The position numbers and the translations under genes were made by a program. Source: Rhodococcus sp. AW25M09 (lineage in GTDB: Bacteria > Actinomycetota > Actinomycetes > Mycobacteriales > Mycobacteriaceae). From it: a stretch of DNA of 64,000 bases. The notes beneath the pieces were generated by a model. The model ran no database searches, was not told where the DNA came from, and saw only the letters and a program-made list of their open reading frames with translations. Below are positions 9,070 to 17,769 of the stretch, in pieces. Each line of letters starts with the position of its first letter. Positions within the stretch are counted from its first letter, which is position 1. The stretch covers positions 60,867 to 124,866 of the forward strand of contig NZ_CAPS01000144.1 of NCBI RefSeq assembly GCF_000333955.1, read 5' to 3'.

Positions 9070-9930
9070 TCACAGCTTCAGTGTGCGAACTCGCCGCGTT
9101 GCGGCTGCTGCCGCATGCTGCTCGTGGGCGAACAGCAGTCCGTAGGTGAAACCGTTCTCTGCGGGTCGGGTTCCCGCCGCGGCTCCGAGGCGACGAAGGA
9201 ACCCTGCTGCGACGAGGCTGTCCTGGTGTTCGCCAAGTACTTCTTGGAAGTGTTTGTAGCGCCGGATCGTTTTCTTCGAGCGCTTCGTGCCGAGTAGCGG
9301 TGTCGCCAGCTCCGCGGCGTACCGCGCACGCTTGAACGCCTTACGTGCTCGGTGCAGAGCTTCGTCATCGCCGGCCACGCCTGAGACTGCGGTCTTCAGG
9401 CGGATGCGGGCTTTCTTGCCGGCCTTGGTCGCCAGCGACGTCACGTTCCTGCGTGGGAGTGACCGCACCGAGGAGTCGAGGGTGTCGAGGGCCTTGATCA
9501 GGGTGGCATACCGGTCACCGGCGAGGACGGTATCGACGTCGGCTCGGTAGGTGCGCTGTTCGGCAGCGAGGGTGGTCTCGATATCGGCGGCCACGGGACC
9601 AAGCACCCACTCGTCGGGAAGATCGGCCACCGCTTGAGCGAAGCGGGCGCGCTGTACTTCGTGGTCGCGGACGTGGCCGAGGATTCCGGCGTACCAGGAC
9701 AGTTCCTCGTCCAGACCGGTGGCGACGGCCGGGTCGAAGGCGCCGCCGAACACTCGCACGGTGCTGCGGAGTCGCCGGATCGCAACGCGGGTGGCATGGA
9801 TCGGATCCTCACCGCGCCGCAGCGCTGCATCTCCTCCTCGAATGGCACTGATCTGCTCACGCACGTAGGCGGCAACGGGCGCTGCGCCAGCATCTCGAGT
9901 CGATGTCGAAGGTTTCGTCGATGTCGTCAT
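9070..9930 (-). CDS. CHAD-domain protein
   Basis: About 286 residues from the ATG giving MTTSTKPSTSTR; longer in-frame starts add an unlikely region that overlaps a remnant on the other strand. The conserved-histidine helical CHAD fold is shown by IHATRVAIRRLRSTVRVF, LGHVRDHEVQRARF, LHRARKAFKRARYAAEL and LGEHQDSLVAAGFLRRL. CHAD proteins bind inorganic polyphosphate or act beside CYTH phosphatases; no CYTH partner is adjacent here. A fragment of a second CHAD gene lies just upstream in opposite orientation. Confidence 0.88.
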   Translation of the reverse strand: MTTSTKPSTSTRDAGAAPVAAYVREQISAIRGGDAALRRGEDPIHATRVAIRRLRSTVRVFGGAFDPAVATGLDEELSWYAGILGHVRDHEVQRARFAQAVADLPDEWVLGPVAADIETTLAAEQRTYRADVDTVLAGDRYATLIKALDTLDSSVRSLPRRNVTSLATKAGKKARIRLKTAVSGVAGDDEALHRARKAFKRARYAAELATPLLGTKRSKKTIRRYKHFQEVLGEHQDSLVAAGFLRRLGAAAGTRPAENGFTYGLLFAHEQHAAAAATRRVRTLKL

Positions 9931-9987
9931 CGTTATGGATGCCCCGGATGCGTGCCGATCGAAACCACCACGGTCGATCCACGCAGT

Positions 9988-10095
9988 CGCCGACCCACCC
10001 GCGCGGAGAACGGCTTCACATACGGCATATTGTTCGCGAACGAGCCTCAGGCGGCCGGAGCCGCGCAACGACGCGCTCGCGCACTGAATCTCTGA
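9988..10095 (+). pseudogene. Remnant of a second CHAD gene (3' end only)
   Basis: The frame ending at 10095 encodes AENGFTYGILFANEPQAAG and ends RARALNL. This matches the last residues of the intact CHAD protein (AENGFTYGLLFAHEQHAAA ... RTLKL). It is in the opposite orientation, only 60 bp from the intact gene's start, so it is a degraded inverted duplicate. Confidence 0.6.
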
Positions 10096-10145
10096 CCGGT
10101 GGTCGCAGCCGCTGAGCGTCTGGCGCGCTGTCGGCCCCCTGCGTG

Positions 10146-10502
10146 TCAGCGATCGTCAGTTCGGGCGTGAACGACTCGCATCACGAACCCTGGATGCCGA
10201 TCGCGACCGTACTCCCAGCGGATGGTTCGGGTGGGACCGTCCCGAGGAGGCCTGACGCTGATTCCGCGGTAGTCGTACCCGTCTTGCGGTACCTGCTCCC
10301 ACTCGAAATCTACGGTCTCACCTTCGACCAGGTCGACGCTGGAGCCTGTGATGTAAACCGTCTCGTGCTCGCGTGTCGGAGGCAGGGTGATCGCCCGCAA
10401 CATGCTGATGTGAACCCAGCAGCCGCTGGGAGTGTCGGCCGACTCGACGACGCCCCACCCTTCTTCACCACTCCACACCGCAACGACACCTGTACAGGTC
10501 AC
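10146..10502 (-). CDS. Cold-shock-domain-like small protein
   Basis: 118 residues. The first half resembles a cold-shock/OB fold: it starts TGVVAVWSGEEGWGVVES, with the family's G-x-V-x-x-W pattern, then CWVHISML in place of the FVHxS RNA-binding strand. The second half (VDFEWEQVPQDGYDYRGISV) fits the last strands of an extended version. Such proteins bind single-stranded nucleic acid. It lies immediately left of the mercury transposon and is transcribed away from it; the transposon may therefore have displaced its native promoter. Confidence 0.65.
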   Translation of the reverse strand: MTCTGVVAVWSGEEGWGVVESADTPSGCWVHISMLRAITLPPTREHETVYITGSSVDLVEGETVDFEWEQVPQDGYDYRGISVRPPRDGPTRTIRWEYGRDRHPGFVMRVVHARTDDR

Positions 10503-10635
10503 CGGCTCAGCGTAGCGACGCCGGTCGCTCCGACTCCACGCATTCCCCCCCTGCGGCGAGTTCCCACAGTGTCAGGTGAGCCGCCTGCCCTGACACGGGC
10601 ATGCAGGGTGGTGGCGCGTAGAGCGGGGGAGCTTG

Positions 10636-10735
10636 TGGCGGTGACAGTCTGATTCGGGACCAGTGTGACGGTCTGATTCGGGACCCACCCGGGCTTCGGC
10701 GTGGCGTCGTGACGGCTTGATCTGGACCCACTTCC
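10636..10735 (+). repeat. Left end of the mer transposon with three IstA-type end repeats
   Basis: Three related blocks follow the terminus: TGACAGTCTGATTCGGGACC at 10642, TGACGGTCTGATTCGGGACC starting near 10666, and a diverged TGACGGCTTGATCTGGACCC near 10709. Multiple sub-terminal repeats are the usual transposase binding sites of IS21 elements. Confidence 0.85.
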
Positions 10736-10793
10736 GTGGCGTCAGGAGGACCCGCATCCAGCGGTCCTCGCGGCACCGGAAGTGGGTTTCGGG

Positions 10794-12512
10794 ATGAGGG
10801 TGCGTGTGGAACTGTTCGCTGCGATCCGTCGGGACGCCCGGGTCGAGGGCATGTCGATCCGAGCGCTCGCACGCAAGCACCAAGTCGGACGCGGCACCGT
10901 TCGCCGGGCCCTCACGTCCGCGGAACCACCGCCGCGGAAGACCCCGGTGCGTTCCTCGCCCCGGTTGGATCCGTTCAAGTCGGCCATCGACGACATGCTC
11001 CGCGCCGACCTTGAGGCGCCGCGGAAGCAACGGCACACCGCCCGCCGGATCCACGTCCGCCTCATCGAGGAACACGACGCCATTGAGGTGTCGTACTCGA
11101 CGGTTCGCGACTACGTCCGCATCCGCCGCACGCAGATCGGCCTCGAAGCTGGCCGCCGGGTCGAAGTCATGATCCCCCAGGAGCACGCGCCAGGCGCAGA
11201 AGCAGAAGTCGACTTCGGCGAGCTCTACGTCATCCTGGCCGGGGTGAAGACGAAGGTCTTCCTCTTCACATTCAGGTTGAGTTACTCCGGGAAGGCGGTG
11301 CACCGGATCTACGCCACCCAAGGCCAAGAGGCGTTCCTCGAGGGCCACATCGCCGCGTTCAACGAGATCGGCGGCATCCCCGCCCGGCACGTCCGGTACG
11401 ACAACCTCACCGCCGCAGTCACCCGGGTCGTCAACGCGCGCGGTCGTGAGCGGGTAGAGAACGACCGCTGGGTGCTGTTCCGCTCTCACTTCGGGTTCGA
11501 CGCGTTCTACTGCCAGCCGGGCATCGCCGGGGCACATGAGAAGGGCGGTGTGGAAGGCGACGTCGGCCGGTTCCGCCGCCAGCACCTCGTGCCCATGCCC
11601 GTCGTCGACTCGCTCGACGAGCTGAACGAGAAGGTCCGTGCCTTGGACGCCGCCGACGACCGCCGACGGATCTCGTCGCGGATCCGGACCGTCGGCGAGG
11701 ACTTCGCGACCGAACGCGAGAACCTCGCGCCGCTCCCGGTCGAGGGGTTCGACCCCGGGCTGATGCTGAACCCGATGGTCGACCGCTCCGCGATGATCAC
11801 CGTCCGCATGGCCCGGTACTCCGTCCCGGCGCGGTTCATCCACCGCCGCGTCCGCGTCTCCTTGCGCGCATCCGAGGTCGTCGTGTTCGACGGCCGACTC
11901 CAGATCGCCCGGCACGCCCGCGTCATCACAAGGGGTGGCCAGTCGGTGAACCTCGACCACTACCTCGAGGTGCTCAAGGGTAAGCCGGGCGCATTGCCAG
12001 GCTCCACCGCGTTGGCGCAGGCCCGCGAATCGGGGGCGTTCACGCCTGCGCATGAGGCGTTCTGGGCGAACGCCCGCAGGCGGCTCGGGGATGCGGTCGG
12101 CACCCGGGAACTGATCGACGTGCTCCTACTGCACCGCGCCATGGCCGCCGACGAAGTCGAAGCCGGGCTGCTCGCCGCAGTGAGCGTCGGTGCAGTCTCA
12201 GCTGATGTGGTCGCGGTCGAAGCACGCCTGCACACCACCCTCGCAGCGCCCACCGGGGCCAGTTCAGACCGTCATCCCGTTGCGCAGCCCAGCGATGGCG
12301 AACGACGAGATGGCGACGCCAAGCGCAGCCGGAAGGTCGTGTCCCTCACCGAACGCCTGCTGCTCGACCCGGCCGCGGTCATCGCCGGCCTCCCGCCCGA
12401 CACCCGGCCGCTGCCGTCGATGGAGAAATACCAGCAACTGCTCGGCCGCCGCACCGGCACCGACCACCACCCCGACCCGATGAGTCCCGATGAGAGCGGA
12501 GCACCCCGATGA
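10794..12512 (+). CDS. istA: IS21-family transposase IstA of the mer transposon
   Basis: About 572 residues from the ATG at 10794; a GTG four codons earlier is possible. N-terminal helix-turn-helix RALARKHQVGRGTVRRAL, then a DDE core with AEVDFGELYVILAG (first Asp), RYDNLTAAVTR (second Asp region) and HEKGGVEGDVGRFRR (Glu). It is a different IstA type from the one at 2.8-4.4 kb. The stop overlaps istB by ATGA. It should act on the ends at 10636 and 17818. Confidence 0.92.
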   Translation: MRVRVELFAAIRRDARVEGMSIRALARKHQVGRGTVRRALTSAEPPPRKTPVRSSPRLDPFKSAIDDMLRADLEAPRKQRHTARRIHVRLIEEHDAIEVSYSTVRDYVRIRRTQIGLEAGRRVEVMIPQEHAPGAEAEVDFGELYVILAGVKTKVFLFTFRLSYSGKAVHRIYATQGQEAFLEGHIAAFNEIGGIPARHVRYDNLTAAVTRVVNARGRERVENDRWVLFRSHFGFDAFYCQPGIAGAHEKGGVEGDVGRFRRQHLVPMPVVDSLDELNEKVRALDAADDRRRISSRIRTVGEDFATERENLAPLPVEGFDPGLMLNPMVDRSAMITVRMARYSVPARFIHRRVRVSLRASEVVVFDGRLQIARHARVITRGGQSVNLDHYLEVLKGKPGALPGSTALAQARESGAFTPAHEAFWANARRRLGDAVGTRELIDVLLLHRAMAADEVEAGLLAAVSVGAVSADVVAVEARLHTTLAAPTGASSDRHPVAQPSDGERRDGDAKRSRKVVSLTERLLLDPAAVIAGLPPDTRPLPSMEKYQQLLGRRTGTDHHPDPMSPDESGAPR

Positions 12513-13318
12513 GCACAGTCACCAGCGTGACCACCACCTTGCGCCGCCGCCGCGGCCTGACCGAGGAAGCCGCCGTAGCGGCGGTCGACCAGGCCTGCCG
12601 GAGGCTCCGGCTCCCGACCATGCGGGCCCTGCTTGGCGACGCGGTCGCGGCGGCGAACAAGGACCAGTTGACCTACACCGGATTCCTCGCCGAGCTGCTC
12701 CTGGCCGAGTGCGACGACCGCGACCGTCGGTCCACCATCCGGCGCGTGAACGGCGCCGGGTTCCCGCGGAGCAAGTTCCTCGCGGACTTCGACTTCGACG
12801 CCAACTCGAACATCAACCCCGCCACCATCCACCAGTTGGCGACCGGCGAGTGGGTGCGGAAGGGCCAGCCGCTGTGCCTGATCGGGGATTCCGGCACCGG
12901 CAAGTCTCACCTGCTCATCGGCATGGGGACCGCAGCCGCGGAAAAGGGATTCCGGGTAAAGTACACCCTCGCCACGAGGCTGGTGAACGAGCTTGTAGAA
13001 GCAGCCGATGAGAAGCAGTTGGCCCGCACGATCGCTCGTTACGGCCGCGTCGACCTGCTCTGCATTGACGAGCTCGGCTACATGGAACTGGACCGCCGCG
13101 GCGCCGAACTCCTCTTCCAGGTCCTCACCGAGCGAGAGGAGAAGAACAGCGTGGCAATCGCGTCCAACGAGGGCTTCGCCGGCTGGACCAAGACCTTCAC
13201 GGACCCGCGCCTGTGCGCGGCCATCGTCGACCGCCTCACCTTCGGCGGCAACATCATCGAAACTGGTACCGACTCCTACCGGCTGGCGTCGACCCGGTCA
13301 GGGAACGCGTCGCGGTGA
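12509..13318 (+). CDS. istB: IS21-family helper ATPase IstB of the mer transposon
   Basis: 269 residues. Walker A is GDSGTGKSH, Walker B is DLLCIDELGYME, and a sensor region is SVAIASNEGF. The C-terminus DRLTFGGNIIETGTDSYRL is characteristic of IstB proteins. It overlaps istA by 4 bp. The mer genes end toward it from the opposite strand with a 48-bp gap between the convergent stops. Confidence 0.93.
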   Translation: MSTVTSVTTTLRRRRGLTEEAAVAAVDQACRRLRLPTMRALLGDAVAAANKDQLTYTGFLAELLLAECDDRDRRSTIRRVNGAGFPRSKFLADFDFDANSNINPATIHQLATGEWVRKGQPLCLIGDSGTGKSHLLIGMGTAAAEKGFRVKYTLATRLVNELVEAADEKQLARTIARYGRVDLLCIDELGYMELDRRGAELLFQVLTEREEKNSVAIASNEGFAGWTKTFTDPRLCAAIVDRLTFGGNIIETGTDSYRLASTRSGNASR

Positions 13319-13366
13319 CGCAATCAACCGAGCCTGTTTCGTGCGCACGCCGCACCCGGTGGGCTG

Positions 13367-14245
13367 TCACTGCGTGCTGTCCCGCGTGGTCATCGGGCGC
13401 CCCCGAAGGATCCGGCGGCGTCGCTGGAGAACCCCGAGCGCCAGCACTACCAGCGCAGACGCGGCAGCGAGCGCGCCGATGAGTGTCGCCCGTGTCTGGA
13501 TCCAGCTGGAGACCACCGCGGAGACGTCAGTGAGTCCGCCACCACGGCCCGCGGCGACCGGGGCGTCGCTGGTGGCCGCCGGGTACCAGTACCAGGCCAG
13601 ATAGGCGCCGGTGAGCAGCAGGACGACAGCGGTGACCCGTGGGCCATGGCGGGCCAATCGCGCGACGTGGCGGGTGAGTCCGCTGCCTGCCGCGGCGGTG
13701 GCCAGGGCGAGCAGCAGCAGGACGGTCGCCGAGCCAGCAGCGTAGACACCGAAGACGAGCAGGAGCCCGGCATAGCTGTAGGTGGCCTGCGCCTGCGCGA
13801 TGACCGCGAGGATCACCCCGAACGTGCACGACAGCGAAGCCAGCGCGTAGCCGACCCCAAACGCAGCCATCCGGGCAGTGGGTGGGAGTCCCGCGGCTGC
13901 CCGGCCGGGGATCCGAGGCACCCGCACCGAGACCGAGCGTCCGGCTAGCATCCACAGGCCGAGAACCACCAGCAGGATGCCGACGGCCAGGCCAAGCGAC
14001 GGCGCGGCGCGAATCAGCCCTCGGGCGCCGGCGCTGACTACCAGGCCAGCTGCCGCGAGGGTGCCGGCGAACCCCACCGCCAACACGAGACCGGCCCGCA
14101 GCGCCCGCAGCAGCCGCACCGGGACCGTTGAGGCATCGGTGTCGCCGAGGGTGTGGGTGATCCAGGCCGGGAGTAGCGCGAACCCGCACGGGTTCACGGG
14201 CGCGACCATGCCGGCCGCGAAGGCGAGGGTGAGCAGTCCGCCCAT
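13367..14245 (-). CDS. CcdA/DsbD-type transmembrane electron-transfer protein in the mer operon
   Basis: 292 residues, six or more hydrophobic helices, with NPCGFALLP in the first helix and SLSCTFG in a later one. These two helix cysteines carry reducing equivalents across the membrane in CcdA/DsbD proteins. It is the last gene of the mer operon and follows a thioredoxin-like lipoprotein by 3 bp. The pair could deliver electrons to, or receive them from, an extracytoplasmic thiol system protecting against Hg(II). A direct transport role is less likely. Position and motifs are seen; the mercury link is inference. Confidence 0.8.
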   Translation of the reverse strand: MGGLLTLAFAAGMVAPVNPCGFALLPAWITHTLGDTDASTVPVRLLRALRAGLVLAVGFAGTLAAAGLVVSAGARGLIRAAPSLGLAVGILLVVLGLWMLAGRSVSVRVPRIPGRAAAGLPPTARMAAFGVGYALASLSCTFGVILAVIAQAQATYSYAGLLLVFGVYAAGSATVLLLLALATAAAGSGLTRHVARLARHGPRVTAVVLLLTGAYLAWYWYPAATSDAPVAAGRGGGLTDVSAVVSSWIQTRATLIGALAAASALVVLALGVLQRRRRILRGRPMTTRDSTQ

Positions 14246-14248
14246 GGG

Positions 14249-14773
14249 TCAGGCTCCGGCCTTTGCCAGTTCGGCGGTGATCGTCGCGGCGTCGGGGTCG
14301 GTGGCGCGGAAGGTCACCGTGCCGTCGGCGTCGACGACGATCAGGGTGGACAGAGCGGCCACCTCGAATCGCCGGGAGAGTGCCGCGCCATCGTCGATTG
14401 CGGCCGGTACGTGTTCGGCGTCGACGGACTCCATGAAGTCGCCGATCAGGGCCTTGGATTCGCCGGGGTCCATGTCGACGGCGAGGAAGCTTGCCACGGT
14501 GCCGGCGTTCTCAGCGGTGGTGGCGGCCTCGCCGAGGGACCGGACGCCGTTGACGCATTCGCCGCACCCGACGGAGAAGAAGAACACCGCGGTGGGCTTC
14601 CCGTTGGCGGGCAGGCTGATCTGCTGGCCATCGACGCTGGTCACGGTGGCGGGTGAACCGGAACCGGCGGTCGCGGGGTCGGCACTGTTGCCGCAGGCGG
14701 TCAGGGTCAGCGATCCGGCGGCGAGTACGGCGGCGATCGAGAGCGCGGCGTGGTGGCGGCGGGTGATTCTCAT
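14249..14773 (-). CDS. Thioredoxin-like lipoprotein of the mer operon
   Basis: 174 residues from the ATG that overlaps the preceding stop (ATGA). A signal peptide with lipobox LTAC precedes a thioredoxin fold: TAVFFFSVGCGECVNGV carries a CGEC active site after a hydrophobic strand, and STLIVVDADGTVTFR is the family's later strands. It is predicted to be lipid-anchored outside the membrane, and is probably the partner of the adjacent CcdA-like protein. It might chelate or hand on Hg(II) through its thiols; that is inference. Confidence 0.82.
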   Translation of the reverse strand: MRITRRHHAALSIAAVLAAGSLTLTACGNSADPATAGSGSPATVTSVDGQQISLPANGKPTAVFFFSVGCGECVNGVRSLGEAATTAENAGTVASFLAVDMDPGESKALIGDFMESVDAEHVPAAIDDGAALSRRFEVAALSTLIVVDADGTVTFRATDPDAATITAELAKAGA

Positions 14774-15063
14774 CGGTTCTGCTCGTCCTTCGGGTCGACG
14801 TTTTCGTTGGTGGGCATGGGCGGGCAGCAGCCGTGGCCGGCGGTGCCGCCGCCGCGGCGGGAGATGGCAATCAGCGCGAGGATCGCCAGGGCGATCCCGG
14901 CGCCGATGACCCACGGGTTGCGGAGGAACGCGCCGATACCGGCGATCGCGCCACCGGCGATGAGGATGGGGAGCAAGGCGCAACAGGCGACCATGAGCAG
15001 CGCGGCGCCGGCTCCGAGGAGCAGGCCGCTGCCTCCCGGGCGATCGTCGTGGTTGGACATCAT
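14770..15063 (-). CDS. Small membrane protein with paired cysteines, probable Hg(II) transporter
   Basis: 97 residues from the ATG at 15063; GAAGGG lies upstream at a suitable distance, whereas the ATG at 15075 is too close to it. Two transmembrane helices. The first contains VACCALLP, a vicinal Cys pair before Pro, as in MerT-type mercury transporters. A second pair is in the C-terminal tail (HGCCPP). Location between merB and the thioredoxin-like gene supports a role in bringing Hg(II) to MerA. It is not close enough for me to call it merT. Confidence 0.65.
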   Translation of the reverse strand: MMSNHDDRPGGSGLLLGAGAALLMVACCALLPILIAGGAIAGIGAFLRNPWVIGAGIALAILALIAISRRGGGTAGHGCCPPMPTNENVDPKDEQNR

Positions 15064-15094
15064 CGGTGTTCTCATTCCCTTCAGTGGGTATGGG

Positions 15095-15754
15095 TCAGCA
15101 GCAGCTGTGGCTGTCGTCGGCCGCGGCGGGCGCCTGGAGGCGGTTGAGCAGGCCGGTGGCGAGGGCGGCCCCGATCCGGCACGCCTCGGCCACCGGGACC
15201 ACCTCCGCGCCGGGGTGCTCGGCCAGCCAGCCCGCGGCGTCCTCGGGGGAGGTGAAGTAGTGCACCTGGTTGCAGAAGGAGGAACGGATCGAGGTGATCT
15301 GCTCCGGGTTCACCAGCGACACCACCGCGGTGGGCGGATCGACGCTGGTTGCACCTTCTGTGGGGTCGACGTTGACCCGAACCGGCTCGCCGCTGACCGG
15401 GGAGGCCGACTCCACCTTTGCCGGGCGGTCCAGCAGGGCGGGGAAGATCAGCGTGTCCAGCGCACACCAGGTGTAGAGCTCCTCACCGGCCACGGTGAAC
15501 CGGTGCGGGGTGGGGCGCAGGGTGAGGCCCTGGCCGATGATCCGGCCCTGATCGTCGTACTCGGTGTCCGGCACCGCCGCGAGACCGCGCCGTACGTCAT
15601 CGAGGGTGCGGCTCGCAGCCGCGGCGAGTTGCTCGACGGTGACGGGGTCGCCGTCGACGAGCAGCCGCAGCAGCGGGATCAGCAGGCCGGCGTCAAGGCC
15701 GGTCTCCTCGGGTCGGGTGAGTCGTTGGGGCAGTTGGGTGCTGAGGTCCGACAT
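15095..15754 (-). CDS. merB: Organomercurial lyase MerB
   Basis: 219 residues, the usual length. It cleaves C-Hg bonds to give Hg(II) for MerA. All three catalytic residues are seen: Cys97 and Asp100 in YTWCALDTL and Cys161 in SFCNQVHYF. An extra C-terminal Cys pair (HSCC) could hand mercury to the reductase. It lies directly downstream of merA in the same operon, so the module should act on organic as well as inorganic mercury. Confidence 0.95.
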   Translation of the reverse strand: MSDLSTQLPQRLTRPEETGLDAGLLIPLLRLLVDGDPVTVEQLAAAASRTLDDVRRGLAAVPDTEYDDQGRIIGQGLTLRPTPHRFTVAGEELYTWCALDTLIFPALLDRPAKVESASPVSGEPVRVNVDPTEGATSVDPPTAVVSLVNPEQITSIRSSFCNQVHYFTSPEDAAGWLAEHPGAEVVPVAEACRIGAALATGLLNRLQAPAAADDSHSCC

Positions 15755-15791
15755 CGCGGATGCCTCCTTCGTTGAGTGGGGTGGGTGCGGG

Positions 15792-17216
15792 TCAGGCGCA
15801 GCAGGAGAGCTTGGAGACGTCGGTGGTGAAGGCCTTCGCGACGATCCGGATGCCCTCGGTCATGGTCAGGTAAGGCGCCCAGGCGTCGGCGACCTCGGCG
15901 ATGGTCTTGCCGATGATGTGGACGCCCGCGGCGGCCAGTTCGCCGGCGTCCTTGGCGACCGCGGTCAGGCCGAGGATCTCGCCGGTGTCGGCGTTGGCGA
16001 CCATCTTGATGAAGCCGCGGGTGTCCCGGTTGACCAGCGTTCGCGGCACGTATTCCAGCGGGAGCACCCGGCAGTCGCAGCGGATCCCGGCCGCGAGGAC
16101 TTGGGCCTCAGTCATCCCGACTGCGCCGATCGCGGGACTGGTGAACGTGACCCGGGGCAGCCGCATGTAGTCCACCGACCGCTCGGCGTCGGTGAAGGCG
16201 TTCTCGGCGACCACGGTGCCGTGGTGGGCGGCGACATAGACGAACTCGGGGTGCCCGGTCACGTCACCGGCCGCCCAGATCCGCGGGTTGGAGGACTGCA
16301 GCTGGTCGGTGACCACGATCTCGCCGACCTCGCCAGTCTTCACCTCGACCGCGTCGAGGTTGAGCCCGTCGGTCACCGGTCGGCGGCCGAGAGCGACCAG
16401 AACCTCGTCGGCGCGGAACTCCTGCGCGCCACCGGAGACGTCCGCGGTCACCACCACCTGGCCGGTGGCGGCGTCGCGGGTCACGCGGGTCGGGACCGCT
16501 CGGCGGACCACCCGGATGCCCTCATCGGCGAAGACCTCCTGCAGCGCCTTGGAGACCTCCGACTCCTCCTTCGACGCGAGCCGGGACCGAACCAGCAGGG
16601 TCACCGTCGACCCGAGCCGGGCGAACAGCTGCGCCTGCTCCAGGGCCACGTAGCCACCACCGAGCACCAGCAGCGAGTCGGGGACCTCGGTCAACTCCAT
16701 CGCCGTAGTCGAGGTCAGGTACCCGGCCTCCTCCAACCCTTGGATCGGCGGGGCCCAGGGACGGGACCCGGTGGCCACCAGGTACTGCGCTGCCTCGATG
16801 GTCTCGACGCTGCCATCCGCCGCGGCGACCTCGAGCAGGGGCGAATCCGGAGTGCCGGCGAACGCGGCGTTGCCGCGGCGGACCTGCCAACCGTAGGAGT
16901 CGGCGACGTCGACGTACTTCTCACCCCGCAGGGCCTCGACGAGATCCTGCTTTCCGCCGATCAGGGCCGGCATGTCCACCGCGCCCGCGACGCTGGCGAT
17001 GCCCGGGAACCGGGTCGGCGCGTCCGCGGCCACGTGCCGGGCCTCCGCGGCTGCGATCAGTGCCTTCGACGGCACGCAGCCGGTGTTCACACACGTGCCG
17101 CCGAACGTGCCACGCTCGACCATCACCACCGACTTGCCCAGAGAGGTCGCACGAATGGCCGCCGCGAACGCACCGCCGCCGGATCCGATGATCGCGAGGT
17201 CGTACCTGGTCTGCAT
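15792..17216 (-). CDS. merA: Mercuric reductase MerA
   Basis: 474 residues. FAD/NADPH-dependent pyridine nucleotide-disulfide oxidoreductase that reduces Hg(II) to volatile Hg(0) in the cytoplasm. FAD-binding GSGGGAFAAA is at the N-terminus, the redox pair is Cys42/Cys47 in TCVNTGCVPSK, and the C-terminal Cys pair needed for Hg(II) binding is at 472-473 (LSCCA). There is no N-terminal metal-binding (HMA) domain, unlike many longer MerA proteins. First gene of the operon, expressed from the MerR-type promoter at 17261-17292. Confidence 0.97.
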   Translation of the reverse strand: MQTRYDLAIIGSGGGAFAAAIRATSLGKSVVMVERGTFGGTCVNTGCVPSKALIAAAEARHVAADAPTRFPGIASVAGAVDMPALIGGKQDLVEALRGEKYVDVADSYGWQVRRGNAAFAGTPDSPLLEVAAADGSVETIEAAQYLVATGSRPWAPPIQGLEEAGYLTSTTAMELTEVPDSLLVLGGGYVALEQAQLFARLGSTVTLLVRSRLASKEESEVSKALQEVFADEGIRVVRRAVPTRVTRDAATGQVVVTADVSGGAQEFRADEVLVALGRRPVTDGLNLDAVEVKTGEVGEIVVTDQLQSSNPRIWAAGDVTGHPEFVYVAAHHGTVVAENAFTDAERSVDYMRLPRVTFTSPAIGAVGMTEAQVLAAGIRCDCRVLPLEYVPRTLVNRDTRGFIKMVANADTGEILGLTAVAKDAGELAAAGVHIIGKTIAEVADAWAPYLTMTEGIRIVAKAFTTDVSKLSCCA

Positions 17217-17260
17217 CCCGATTCCTCCCAGAACTGTTGGGAAACGCTCCTGATGCAGCG

Positions 17261-17292
17261 ATACTGGACCTTCCAGTAAAGGGGAAGGTCAA
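17261..17292 (-). promoter_or_regulatory. MerR-type promoter and operator of the mer operon
   Basis: Read on the minus strand, TTGACC (17287-17292) and CAGTAT (17261-17266) are separated by 20 bp, longer than the 17 bp of ordinary promoters. The dyad ACCTTCC...GGAAGGT (17268-17289) lies within the spacer. Long spacer plus internal dyad is the signature of promoters activated by MerR through DNA untwisting. Confidence 0.85.
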
Positions 17293-17321
17293 GCGAGACC
17301 TGCGACACGATGGAGGCCGGG

Positions 17322-17711
17322 ATGCGGATCGGAGAACTCGCCGAGGCGGCAGGCACGACCACCAAGACTCTGCGGTTCTACGAAGAGCAAGGGCTGCTGC
17401 CCCCGGCCGAACGCACACCGGCCGGCTACCGCGACTACACCCCCGACGCGGTCAGCCGGATCGACTTCGTCCACCGCGGCCAAGCGGCCGGGCTCACCCT
17501 CGCCCAGATCAAGCAGATCCTCGACATCCGCGACCACGGCCAAGCTCCCTGCGGCCACGTACGTGACCTGCTGGACGCGCGCCTTGCCGACATCGACGCG
17601 CAGATCGCCGACCTCACAACACTTCGCGACAACGTGGCTGCGCTCCGCGACGATGCAGCCCTCCCAGAGCCCGAAACCTGTAGCCCCGATCAGGTCTGCA
17701 GATACCTATAG
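17322..17711 (+). CDS. merR: Mercury-responsive regulator MerR
   Basis: 129 residues. Start at ATG 17322, preceded by GGAGG at the right distance; an ATG at 17310 is less likely. The N-terminal winged helix-turn-helix MRIGELAEAAGTTTKTLRFY is followed by a dimerisation coil. The Hg(II)-binding cysteines are Cys77 (APCGHV), Cys120 and Cys126 (CSPDQVC). It is divergent from merA with the operator between them, so it should repress without mercury and activate with it. It is the rightmost gene, 100 bp inside the transposon end. Confidence 0.93.
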   Translation: MRIGELAEAAGTTTKTLRFYEEQGLLPPAERTPAGYRDYTPDAVSRIDFVHRGQAAGLTLAQIKQILDIRDHGQAPCGHVRDLLDARLADIDAQIADLTTLRDNVAALRDDAALPEPETCSPDQVCRYL

Positions 17712-17769
17712 CCCTCGCCACTCGGCAGTGACCACCGAGACCAAGGGCGTGATTAGCCGGTGCCAGGTG

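Noticed and set aside
10634..10635. TGTGGCGGTGACAG as an alternative left end of the mer transposon
   Set aside because: It does not leave a direct repeat with any right end; starting at 10636 gives a 6-bp AGCTTG duplication.
15564..17279. 571-codon plus-strand frame opposite merA
   Set aside because: It is antisense to merA, whose motifs are complete; high GC makes long open antisense frames common.
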